Origin: Chloroflexota bacterium
Lineage (GTDB): Bacteria; Chloroflexota; Ktedonobacteria; Ktedonobacterales; Ktedonobacteraceae
Direction of reading: 5' to 3'
Length of the DNA: 37,140 bases
NCBI GenBank assembly: GCA_902810755.1
Contig: CADDYT010000060.1
Location: 1-37,140 of the forward strand
A model generated the notes under the pieces. The model ran no database searches. It saw nothing but the letters and a program-made list of their open reading frames with translations, and was not told the DNA's origin. Both the position numbers and the translations under genes were made by a program. Positions 16,434 to 24,300 of this stretch are shown here, piece after piece; positions within the stretch are counted from its first letter, which is position 1, and every line of letters begins with the position of its first letter.

Positions 16434-16943
16434 TCAGACGAAATGCAAAACCGCCTCACCGGCGACCACGATGGCGGCCATGACCGCACCTACTCCCACT
16501 GAATACAGCATGCCTTTCAAAAATCCTTTGAAATGCATGGCATAGTTCTTGTATCCGGCCATGCCTTCCGTTCCGGGCAGCACTGCAAACGTTGGAGTAA
16601 ACGTGCAGAAGATGAGCCAGTCGAGAAACAGCCAGTCGACCACGTTGAAGAGAAAAGGAACTCCTGCCGCGCTGAAAAAAATGCCCGGAAAATCATAGCC
16701 GATGGCACCGGCGGTTAGCGCCGCAGCTAGAGAGAATGTGAGTACCAGAAAGAGCAAAATGATGCCAACAGTAAGAGACTGGCGCCGTTCACCAGGAGTT
16801 TGCGCCGCTACCACCGCTTGAACATCTTCTGGATAATCCTGGAGCATCAGTCGGGGATTGACCCGACTGATGGTGAGTAGCAAAATCGAAAGTAGCAGCG
16901 AAAGAGAAAGTCCATACACAACAATGATTACCAGGATGCTCAT
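16434..16943 (-). CDS. Small membrane protein of unknown function (169 aa)
   Basis: A 169-residue protein with about four predicted membrane segments: residues 2-25, about 58-84, about 88-115 with the aromatic stretch DWLFLDWLIFCTF, and about 143-168. A short cytosolic or external loop carries PRLMLQDYPEDVQ. I recognise no catalytic motif. AGAGGAG is well placed before the ATG. It stands alone, 55 nt downstream of the thioesterase start and divergent from the NDH-2 gene. Confidence 0.75.
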   Translation of the reverse strand: MSILVIIVVYGLSLSLLLSILLLTISRVNPRLMLQDYPEDVQAVVAAQTPGERRQSLTVGIILLFLVLTFSLAAALTAGAIGYDFPGIFFSAAGVPFLFNVVDWLFLDWLIFCTFTPTFAVLPGTEGMAGYKNYAMHFKGFLKGMLYSVGVGAVMAAIVVAGEAVLHFV

Positions 16944-17131
16944 GTTTTGCTCCTCTTTTTTTGACTTCTAAAAATTAGGTTTTTCCTTCCTTAAGAATCT
17001 ATTACCATAGAGATTATCGTTTCGTCAAGGCTTGAAAAATTCGGGTGGAGGCTCTCGTCGACAACGGTTGATCTGGGGTATACTGGAAAATGGAAAGAGC
17101 GTGCATACCATGAAAGAGAGTCTATAGCCAT

Positions 17132-18469
17132 ATGAAAAACGCATCGGAAATAGCAGATACAGTGAGGGATAGAGAGAATGTCGTCGAGCCGGAGGGCCGC
17201 GAGCAGATGGAGGTGGCAAGAACAGCGGTGAAGCCGCGTGTGGTGATTGTGGGGGCAGGTTTTGGCGGGTTGCGGGCTGCGAGAGCTTTGCAGGATGCGC
17301 CGGTGCAGGTGACGGTGATTGATCGCAACAATTATCACCTGTTCCAGCCGCTGCTCTATCAGGTGGCGACGGCCTCGCTCTCCCCGGCGGATATTACGGC
17401 GCCGATCCGGCATGTGTTGCGCAAGCAGAAAAATACGGAAGTGTTGATGGGCGAGGTGACGGGTGTGGATATGGAGCGGCAGCGCGTCTTCATGGGCGAG
17501 CAGGCCGTTCCCTATGACTACCTGATCCTGGCAACGGGGGCGCGCGACAGCTACTTCGGCCACAACGAGTGGGCGCAATTCGCGCCCGGCCTCAAATCGA
17601 TTCGACAGGCGACGAAGTTGCGCAGCCAGATTCTACAGGCCTTTGAGCAGGCGGAGCAGGAGCCGGATGAAGAGAAGCGGCGGGCGCTGCTGACCTTTGT
17701 GCTGGTGGGGGCCGGGCCAACCGGCGTGGAGATGGCCGGGGCCATTGCCGGGCTGGCCCACCAGACGCTGGTCTCCGAATTTCAGCATATCAACCCTGCC
17801 GATGCGCGCATTATTCTGGTCGAGGCTCTGCCGCGCATCCTGCTGTCCTTCCCTGAAGGCCTGGCTCGCAAAGCAAAAAAGGCGCTCAATCATCTGGGCG
17901 TCGAGGTGCGCACAAACTCGCCCGTTGAGGATGTCAACGAGGAAGGGGTGGTCATCGGCGGCAAATTGCTGCCTGCGAAGACGGTGATCTGGACGGCAGG
18001 GGTCGCGGCCTCACCGGCAGGGGCATGGCTTGGCGTCGAAACAGACCGCTCTGGCCGCGTCCTCGTCTCAAGCGATGCGAGCGTTCCCGGCCATCCCAAC
18101 ATCTTCGTGATCGGCGATAGCGCGCATTTTGAGCAGAACGGCCAGCCGCTGCCGGGTGTGGCCCCGGTAGCCATCCAGCAGGGGAACTACGTGGCAAAAG
18201 TCATTGCCGCGCGGGCGGCTGGCAAAGAGTATAACAAACCTTTTCATTACTTCGACAAGGGAAATATGGCGACGATTGGCCGCCTGCATGGCATTGTTTC
18301 CATCGGCAGGGTGCAATTTGCCGGGGTCATTGCGTGGTTCATGTGGCTGGCGCTGCACCTCTTTTTCCTCATCGGCTTCCGCAACCGCCTGATCGTCATG
18401 CTGCTCTGGTTCTGGAACTACACCACCCTGCAACCTGGCGCAAGGCTGATTACCACCAACAAGACGTAG
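17132..18469 (+). CDS. ndh: Type II NADH:quinone oxidoreductase (NDH-2)
   Basis: A 445-residue peripheral flavoprotein that passes electrons from NADH to the quinone pool without pumping protons. The FAD-binding motif GAGFGG is at residues 41-46 and the NADH-binding motif GAGPTGVEMAG at about 192-202. The quinone-site segment GVAPVAIQQGNYVA and the FAD-contact IFVIGDSAHF are present. The hydrophobic C-terminus (GVIAWFMWLALHLFFLIGF) anchors the protein to the membrane. The N-terminal 30 residues are acidic and extra to the core. No clear ribosome site precedes the chosen ATG; the ATG of MEVARTAV (codon 26) is an alternative with GGAGGG upstream. Confidence 0.9.
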   Translation: MKNASEIADTVRDRENVVEPEGREQMEVARTAVKPRVVIVGAGFGGLRAARALQDAPVQVTVIDRNNYHLFQPLLYQVATASLSPADITAPIRHVLRKQKNTEVLMGEVTGVDMERQRVFMGEQAVPYDYLILATGARDSYFGHNEWAQFAPGLKSIRQATKLRSQILQAFEQAEQEPDEEKRRALLTFVLVGAGPTGVEMAGAIAGLAHQTLVSEFQHINPADARIILVEALPRILLSFPEGLARKAKKALNHLGVEVRTNSPVEDVNEEGVVIGGKLLPAKTVIWTAGVAASPAGAWLGVETDRSGRVLVSSDASVPGHPNIFVIGDSAHFEQNGQPLPGVAPVAIQQGNYVAKVIAARAAGKEYNKPFHYFDKGNMATIGRLHGIVSIGRVQFAGVIAWFMWLALHLFFLIGFRNRLIVMLLWFWNYTTLQPGARLITTNKT

Positions 18470-18484
18470 GACTGGCAGTCTATC

Positions 18485-19714
18485 CTACTGTGTTGCCAGC
18501 GGGTCAATCGTCTGCGGCAATTGCTGCTGTGCCAGCTTATCGATGTCGCGCTGGTAGGTGGTCTGGCCGGTCATGGCGAGGGCATCCTGGAAGACCTGGA
18601 CGGTGCGTGCGATGGCCTTCTGGCGGGCGGCGCGACTGCGCCGGTTCCAGAGGCGTTGCAGGCGGTTGGCAAGGGTGATGAGCGGCATGGTCTTGCTGAT
18701 CCACGTTTTCTTGATGCCAAGCTGGTCGGCCAGTTGATTGCCGTGCAGGTGACGGGTGAGCGCGCTCGCCAGGTCAAAGGTGACCGAGGCGGGCAATCTG
18801 AGCGCGGGTTGCAGGAAGACGGTCACGGCCTCAAGCATGGCCTGCGTCAGGACTTTTGAGTCTTCATTCGCGCCTTCCATCGTGCTGTCTATCAGCGCGA
18901 GCATCTGTTCTGCGCGCTGTTGATCGGACATGGCGCGGTAGACGCGCTCTTCGATGCCGAGCAGGTAAGCGATGTACTGCCAGAGATGGTAGAGGTCGGC
19001 CAGTTCGTCGCGGGTGAACGTTATGCCGAATTTTTGCAGGGCGCTGAAGGGAACGTAGGTGAAGTCCAGCCAGGTACGAACCGTCTCCATCTGGTTGATA
19101 GGGATACCGCTTGCCTCTACGTCCCAGCCGCGCTTGAGCAGCGTATTGCGCACGCGGGCATGCAGCAGTCGTACCTGCAAGTTGTGAACGTAGCCAGGCG
19201 CGCCCACCGCGAGACCGCCTGGCAGCACCGACTCAATATTCCATACTCCCGTCTCGGCCAGGCGGCGCTGCGCCAGTTTTGTGAGATTCCCCGTTCTGAC
19301 GAGGACTCTGGCAATCGAGGGCGAACTGTACGTGTGCGTGAGGGAACCGGGGCCAAGCGAGAAGGTAATCCAGATATTGCCGATGAACAGATATGCCTCG
19401 CAGCCGCGCCGCAAGCTCTCCGGGTCTACCCAATCAGGGATACGCTCCGCCGCTTCGAGGAAAGCTCGTATGGCCGGTGGGGGATCATCCAGCGTTTTGA
19501 GGCCATGCGTGATGCCCTGATTGAGTTGGTGGCTTGCTACCGGGCCGAGCGTCTCGACCTCTCTGATGACAGCATCGGCGAGGGCATCGCCGGTATGGGT
19601 CAGTTCGATCAGCAGGTTCACTTTCTGCTCGCCGAAACGCTGACGGGCTACATCAAGATTGATAAGGCTGCGCGGCGGATTGAACGCCCGGGGGGAAGGC
19701 GCCGATTGTTCCAT
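18485..19714 (-). CDS. DUF2236 family protein (MpaB / rubber oxygenase-like)
   Basis: A 409-residue protein of the DUF2236 family, which includes the fungal oxygenase MpaB and the latex-clearing protein Lcp, b-type heme enzymes that cleave hydrophobic C=C bonds. The family core is recognisable by the stretch from LGPGSLTHTYSSP through GYVHNLQVRLLHARVR to the ITFTRDELADLYHLWQYIAYLLG helix. Catalytic function here is inferred only from the family. GAGGT lies 7 nt before the ATG. It is 88 nt downstream of lutC on the same strand and converges with the NDH-2 gene with a 15-bp gap. It may be the tail of the rhamnose-lactate operon or independent. Confidence 0.75.
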   Translation of the reverse strand: MEQSAPSPRAFNPPRSLINLDVARQRFGEQKVNLLIELTHTGDALADAVIREVETLGPVASHQLNQGITHGLKTLDDPPPAIRAFLEAAERIPDWVDPESLRRGCEAYLFIGNIWITFSLGPGSLTHTYSSPSIARVLVRTGNLTKLAQRRLAETGVWNIESVLPGGLAVGAPGYVHNLQVRLLHARVRNTLLKRGWDVEASGIPINQMETVRTWLDFTYVPFSALQKFGITFTRDELADLYHLWQYIAYLLGIEERVYRAMSDQQRAEQMLALIDSTMEGANEDSKVLTQAMLEAVTVFLQPALRLPASVTFDLASALTRHLHGNQLADQLGIKKTWISKTMPLITLANRLQRLWNRRSRAARQKAIARTVQVFQDALAMTGQTTYQRDIDKLAQQQLPQTIDPLATQ

Positions 19715-19802
19715 AAGCTTGACCTCACTCTGGCAGAGAAACGAACCCTGTTACCTCATCGATAATACGAGGGGACGAGCGATGAGTTGCACCGGTCTTC
19801 CT

Positions 19803-20492
19803 TCAGACGTTATGCACCACGAGAACGTGCAACGTGCGCGGGCCATGCACGCCCTCGACGCGGTTGAGTTCGATATCGCTGGTGGCAGAGGGGCCGGAGA
19901 TGAAGGTGATCGGGCGTCTCTCGGCGAGAACGGCGTCGCGCAGGTTGGCGATGGCTTCCGGCACGAGGTCGACGATCTGCGTCTCAAAGACAACGCACAG
20001 ATGATAGTCTGGCAGCAAGGTAATGGCGCGTCGTCCCTGATAAGCGCCGCCGTTCAGCACAATAGTGCCGGTCTGCGCAATGCCCAGCGCGCAGCCGGTC
20101 AGCGCGCCATCGCTGCTATCCAGTTGCTCGTAGCTGAGAGTCCCGGCGTCCGGCAGTAGCTCCACCTGCGCAGGTCGCCATGCTGCGGGGAGATCGGCGG
20201 GAATAACGAGCCGTCTCACTCCTCGCTCTGCGCAGGCAGCGGCGATTGCCTGTGGCAATGCTGCTTCCTCAACGCGCCGGACAAGCACTTTGTAGTCAGC
20301 GACGCGCTCGATAAATTGCGCTATCACCTCTTCTCGCGCCTCCATGTCGCTGTGACGATAGTCGCGGGCAACAGGAACATCCTCCGGTTTTTCAGTAGCA
20401 GGGACATCGTGCAGGGCCGCGCGAATGCGTTGCAGGATGGCCTCGCGCGCCGCATTCTGTCTGGTATCTCGCGTTGGATTAGATGCGCTCAT
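19803..20492 (-). CDS. lutC: Lactate utilization protein C (LUD domain)
   Basis: A 229-residue LUD-domain (YkgG/LutC-type) subunit of the LutABC lactate oxidation complex, which converts L-lactate to pyruvate. The family core is seen in LGIAQTGTIVLNGG and near the C-terminus GPSATSDIELNRVEGVHGP. The start is fixed by AGGAGGAG just before the ATG at 20492. The ATG overlaps the lutB stop codon by 4 bp, so translation is coupled. It is the last gene of the rhamnose-lactate transcription unit. Confidence 0.92.
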   Translation of the reverse strand: MSASNPTRDTRQNAAREAILQRIRAALHDVPATEKPEDVPVARDYRHSDMEAREEVIAQFIERVADYKVLVRRVEEAALPQAIAAACAERGVRRLVIPADLPAAWRPAQVELLPDAGTLSYEQLDSSDGALTGCALGIAQTGTIVLNGGAYQGRRAITLLPDYHLCVVFETQIVDLVPEAIANLRDAVLAERRPITFISGPSATSDIELNRVEGVHGPRTLHVLVVHNV

Positions 20493-22033
20493 GGCTGCTC
20501 CTCCTGTGCTGGCGGTTCGGATTTTTGCTGTGCGGCCTGCCGCGCGCGCCACCAGCCGCGAAAGCTTTGCAGAGGAACGGGGGCAAGGTCGCGCAGGGCC
20601 GTCCAGCCTCCCAGCGGGCCGGGGAGGCTGGTAATGGCTCCTCTATGCACAAAGGGCAACTGCCCCAGTCGTGCCAGTTGCTGCGCCTCCTCGTACTGCA
20701 TCTGGTCGGCAAAGACGCGCGCCATCAGCTTCATCGCCATGTTCTCAGGACTCAGGCGACCGGGCAGGCTCTCCTGTTTCTCCTGCACCACGCGCCCGCG
20801 CAGGTAGATCAGCACTTCGGGAATATTGATTTTGACGGGGCAGACCTCGTAGCAGGCCCCACAGAGTGAGGATGCGTAGGGCAGCGTGCTGGCGTTCTCA
20901 ATGCCAAGCAACTGCGGCGTCAGGATGGCGCCGATGGGGCCGGGATAGACAGAGGCGTAGGCATGTCCCCCTGTTCGCTCATAGACCGGGCAGATATTCA
21001 GGCAGGCGCTGCAGCGAATGCAGTTGAGGGCCTGGCGACCAACGGTATCGGCCAGCACCTGCGTGCGCCCGTTATCGAGCAGTACGAGGTGAAACTCCTG
21101 CGGGCCATCGCCCTCGGAGACGCCTGTCCAGAGTGAGGTATAGGGGTTCATGCGCTCGCCGGTGGAAGAGCGGGGCAGCAGTTGCAGAAAGACCTCCAGG
21201 TCCTGCCAGGCAGGAATGACCTTTTCGATGCCCATGACCGAGACCAGCACCGGCGGCAGGGTGACACACATGCGCCCGTTGCCTTCTGATTCGACGACGC
21301 AGACCGTGCCGGACTCGGCCACCGCGAAATTCGCCCCGCTGATTGCCACTTTTGCCGAAAGAAACTTGCTGCGCAGGTACGCGCGCGCCACCGCCGTCAA
21401 GGCTCGCGGCTCATCCGAGAGTTCGTCCACCTCGGTTCCCAGCAGTGCGCGCGGACCGGGAACAAGATCATGTTCGATCAACTCGTGCAGGAAGAGTTCG
21501 CGAATCTCTGAACGGTTCTTGTGGATGGCAGGCACCAGAATGTGCGAGGAACGCTCACCGGCAAGCTGAATTATCAATTCGGCCAGATCGGTCTCGATGG
21601 CCTCGATGCCGCGCGCCGCCAGGGCGTCGTTGAGCCTGATCTCGTCTGTGGTCAGCGATTTGACCTTGATGACCTCATGCGCATCGTGATCGGCCACAAT
21701 CTGCGTGATGATGGCGTTGGCCTCTTCAGCGTCACGCGCCCAGTGGACATGGCCGCCTGCGCGCTGCACCGAGGCTTCCAGTTGCAGCAGATATGTATCC
21801 AGATGGCGTAACGTGCGCTCTTTGATCGCCCGCCCGGCCTCGCGCAGTTCCTGCCAGTCTGGCACTTCGCCGACGACGGCAGCGCGTTTGTTGCGAATGG
21901 TGTGCGTCGCCTTGTAAAGATTGCGCCGCAACTGGCTATTGCCGAGGGCCTGCCTGGCTCCCTTCTGAAATACCGGTAAGGGGCGCGGACGGCGTTTCGT
22001 TTCAGGAACGGCGGGGACGCTGTGCGTACTCAT
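20489..22033 (-). CDS. lutB: Lactate utilization iron-sulfur protein LutB
   Basis: A 514-residue subunit with an N-terminal LUD domain and two C-terminal 4Fe-4S motifs. These are CIRCSACLNICPVY at about residues 335-348 and CGACYEVCPVKI at about 387-398. The LUD part carries KVKSLTTDEIRLNDALAARG and VAISGANFAVAESGTV. The C-terminal end is a Pro/Gln/Glu-rich tail. Its ATG overlaps the lutA stop by 4 bp and its stop overlaps the lutC start by 4 bp. This tight ABC order matches the Bacillus lutABC system. Confidence 0.94.
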   Translation of the reverse strand: MSTHSVPAVPETKRRPRPLPVFQKGARQALGNSQLRRNLYKATHTIRNKRAAVVGEVPDWQELREAGRAIKERTLRHLDTYLLQLEASVQRAGGHVHWARDAEEANAIITQIVADHDAHEVIKVKSLTTDEIRLNDALAARGIEAIETDLAELIIQLAGERSSHILVPAIHKNRSEIRELFLHELIEHDLVPGPRALLGTEVDELSDEPRALTAVARAYLRSKFLSAKVAISGANFAVAESGTVCVVESEGNGRMCVTLPPVLVSVMGIEKVIPAWQDLEVFLQLLPRSSTGERMNPYTSLWTGVSEGDGPQEFHLVLLDNGRTQVLADTVGRQALNCIRCSACLNICPVYERTGGHAYASVYPGPIGAILTPQLLGIENASTLPYASSLCGACYEVCPVKINIPEVLIYLRGRVVQEKQESLPGRLSPENMAMKLMARVFADQMQYEEAQQLARLGQLPFVHRGAITSLPGPLGGWTALRDLAPVPLQSFRGWWRARQAAQQKSEPPAQEEQP

Positions 22034-22773
22034 CGCGCACTCCTTTCTTCGGTAGATGCCAGAATTTCGGCGATATGGATGGTGCGCACGCCCGCGCGCT
22101 GGCGGTGCAGCGCGCCGCCAATGTGCATGAGGCAGGAGCTGTCCGCCGCCACGCAGACCTCGGCGCGCGTATCCAGCACGTGGCGCAACTTATCGCTGAG
22201 CATCGCCATCGAGGTATCGGCGTTCTTGATGGCGAAGGTGCCGCCGAAGCCACAGCATTCCAACGCTTCCGGCAATTCGACGAAATCGATGCCATGTACG
22301 GCACGCAGCAGGCGCAGGGGCGCGTCGCCGACATGCAAGACGCGCAGGGAATGGCAGGTTGGATGGTAGGTCACGCGGTGCGGATAGTAGGCTCCCACGT
22401 CCTCAAGCCCCAGCTTATAGACGAGAAATTCGGTCAGTTCGTAGACGCGGGGCGCCAGCGCGGCCACGTCCGCCGCCAGTTGCCGGTCGTCGAACCACTC
22501 TGCCGCGCGGGCATAGAGGTCGCGCACCATGCCCACACAGGAAGCTGAGGGCGCGACCACCACCTCGGCATCGCCAAATATCTGCACGAAGCGGCGAATG
22601 AGCGGCAGGGCTTCGCGCTGATAGCCGGTGTTGAAATGCATCTGCCCGCAGCAGGTCTGCGCCTCTGGAAATTCTACCGTGTGGCCCAGCCGCTCCAACA
22701 GGCGCACGGTAGCGATGCCCACGCCCGGAAAGAGGGTATCGTTAAAGCAGGTGATGAAGAGCGAGACGCGCAT
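22030..22773 (-). CDS. lutA: Lactate utilization protein LutA (CCG-domain subunit)
   Basis: A 247-residue protein of the GlcF/LutA type with two cysteine-rich CCG domains, Cys41-Cys42-Gly43 (QTCCGQMHF) and Cys173-Cys174-Gly175 (LECCGFGG), plus matching upstream cysteines in ITCF and PTCHSLR. It begins MRVSLFITC with GGAAGGG well spaced upstream; in-frame codons before this lack a ribosome site. It starts only 27 bp after rhaB ends. This links lactate oxidation directly to rhamnose breakdown, whose aldolase/dehydrogenase step produces L-lactate. Confidence 0.93.
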   Translation of the reverse strand: MRVSLFITCFNDTLFPGVGIATVRLLERLGHTVEFPEAQTCCGQMHFNTGYQREALPLIRRFVQIFGDAEVVVAPSASCVGMVRDLYARAAEWFDDRQLAADVAALAPRVYELTEFLVYKLGLEDVGAYYPHRVTYHPTCHSLRVLHVGDAPLRLLRAVHGIDFVELPEALECCGFGGTFAIKNADTSMAMLSDKLRHVLDTRAEVCVAADSSCLMHIGGALHRQRAGVRTIHIAEILASTEERSAR

Positions 22774-22800
22774 AGCTGACCCTTCCTGAAAAAATATCAA

Positions 22801-24285
22801 TCAATACATAGATGCGCCGGTCATCGCGCTGTAGCGACGTGCGGCTTCCTGCCAGGCGGCGCGTTCGGCCTCTCGCGGCAAAAACGTGCGCGTGGGCGCG
22901 CCGCGTGCAATGGCGCGCACCTGTTCCAGCCCGCGCAGTTCGCCCAGACCGACCAGTTGCATCAGCGCGTTACCCAGCGCCGTCGCTTCATACGGCCCGG
23001 CAACCACCGGCAGAGCGAGCGCGTCGGCCAGCCACTGGTTGAGCCTGCTGTTGCGCGCGCCGCCGCCCAGGACGTGTACCTCATTCATTATATCACCGGT
23101 CAGCGCGCTCATCTGCCCGAATACCTGGCAATAGCGCAACACAAGGCTTTCCATGATACAGCGCGCAAAGGCCGCCGGTGCCGCGAGCGGGGCCTGCCCG
23201 TGTTCGACCAGATAGGCATTGATGGCGGCAGGCATATCATCGGGAGCCAGAAAACGGGCATCATCCGGGTCTATCAGGGCGGCAAAGGGCCGGACGGCGT
23301 CCACGCCCGCCAGCAGGGTTTCGTAGTCTGTGCTATGCCCTTCGGCTTCCCAGCGGCGCTGGCACTCCTGCAAGAGCCAGAGGCCCATCACGTTCTTGAG
23401 GAAGCGTGTGGTGCCGAAGACGCCGCCCTCGTTGGTAAAATTGGCGGCCAGCGCGGCCTCGTTCATCAACGGCTGCGCCAGCTCTCCGCCGACCAGCGAC
23501 CAGGTGCCAGAACTGATATAGCCCCGGTTGCGAGCTGTCGCGGCAGGCATAGCGGCGATGGCCGAACCGGTATCGTGGGTAGCGGGCGCAATGACCTGAG
23601 CAGGGCCAAACTCGCCTCGCCATTCCGGCAAAAGCCCGCCCAGCGCCGTTCCCGCCTCAACCACCGGCGGCAGCATGGACGTGGGAATCTCTAATTGATC
23701 GAGCAGATCGATCGCCCACTGTGAGGCCAGCGGATCCCAGCACTGGGTCGTGGTGGCGTTGGTGCGCTCCGTCACCAGCGAGCCGCAGAGCCAGCTATGC
23801 AGGAGATCAGGGATCATCAACAGACGGTGGGCGTGGGAAAGCTGCCCCGGCTGCTGCCGTTCATGCGCGTATAGCTGGAAGAGCGTGTTGAGGGGCAGCA
23901 ACTGGATGCCTGTGCGCCGGTAGAGCGTTTCGCGTGAAATGCGCGCAAAGACCTGCTCCATCACCCCATCGGTGCGCCGGTCGCGGTACTGGAAGGGCTG
24001 GCCAAGCAGGAAGCCAGAGGCATCGACCAGGCCATAATCGACGCCCCAGGTATCGACGCCAATGCTGTCCAGCGTCCCCGCGAGCTGCCGGGCCTTGCGC
24101 AGCCCGATCAGCGTTTCGTCCCATAGACTCAGCATATTCCAGAAGCGATGCCCGCGCAGCAACACCGCGCGATTGGGGAAGCGATGCACTTCTTGCAGGT
24201 CAAGCGTTTGCCCATCGAAGCGCGCCAGCAGCACGCGCCCGCTGCTGGCCCCCAGATCGACCGCCGCCAGATTGCATGTCTTCAT
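22801..24285 (-). CDS. rhaB: L-rhamnulokinase
   Basis: A 494-residue FGGY-family sugar kinase that phosphorylates L-rhamnulose with ATP to L-rhamnulose 1-phosphate. The N-terminal phosphate motif is AVDLGASSGRVLLARFDG. The substrate region includes GVDTWGVDYGLVD, and the C-terminal ATP site contains VHVLGGGARNSRLNQWLADAL. GGAGGG lies nine nt before the ATG. It starts 15 nt after rhaEW ends and is followed closely by lutA. The call is supported both by the sequence and by the neighbouring isomerase and aldolase genes. Confidence 0.95.
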   Translation of the reverse strand: MKTCNLAAVDLGASSGRVLLARFDGQTLDLQEVHRFPNRAVLLRGHRFWNMLSLWDETLIGLRKARQLAGTLDSIGVDTWGVDYGLVDASGFLLGQPFQYRDRRTDGVMEQVFARISRETLYRRTGIQLLPLNTLFQLYAHERQQPGQLSHAHRLLMIPDLLHSWLCGSLVTERTNATTTQCWDPLASQWAIDLLDQLEIPTSMLPPVVEAGTALGGLLPEWRGEFGPAQVIAPATHDTGSAIAAMPAATARNRGYISSGTWSLVGGELAQPLMNEAALAANFTNEGGVFGTTRFLKNVMGLWLLQECQRRWEAEGHSTDYETLLAGVDAVRPFAALIDPDDARFLAPDDMPAAINAYLVEHGQAPLAAPAAFARCIMESLVLRYCQVFGQMSALTGDIMNEVHVLGGGARNSRLNQWLADALALPVVAGPYEATALGNALMQLVGLGELRGLEQVRAIARGAPTRTFLPREAERAAWQEAARRYSAMTGASMY

Positions 24286-24300
24286 AGCCCGTTCCCTCCG

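Noticed and set aside
19659..20159. 166-codon + strand frame across the lutC/DUF2236 junction
   Set aside because: It overlaps the well-supported lutC and DUF2236 genes on the opposite strand and has no family features.
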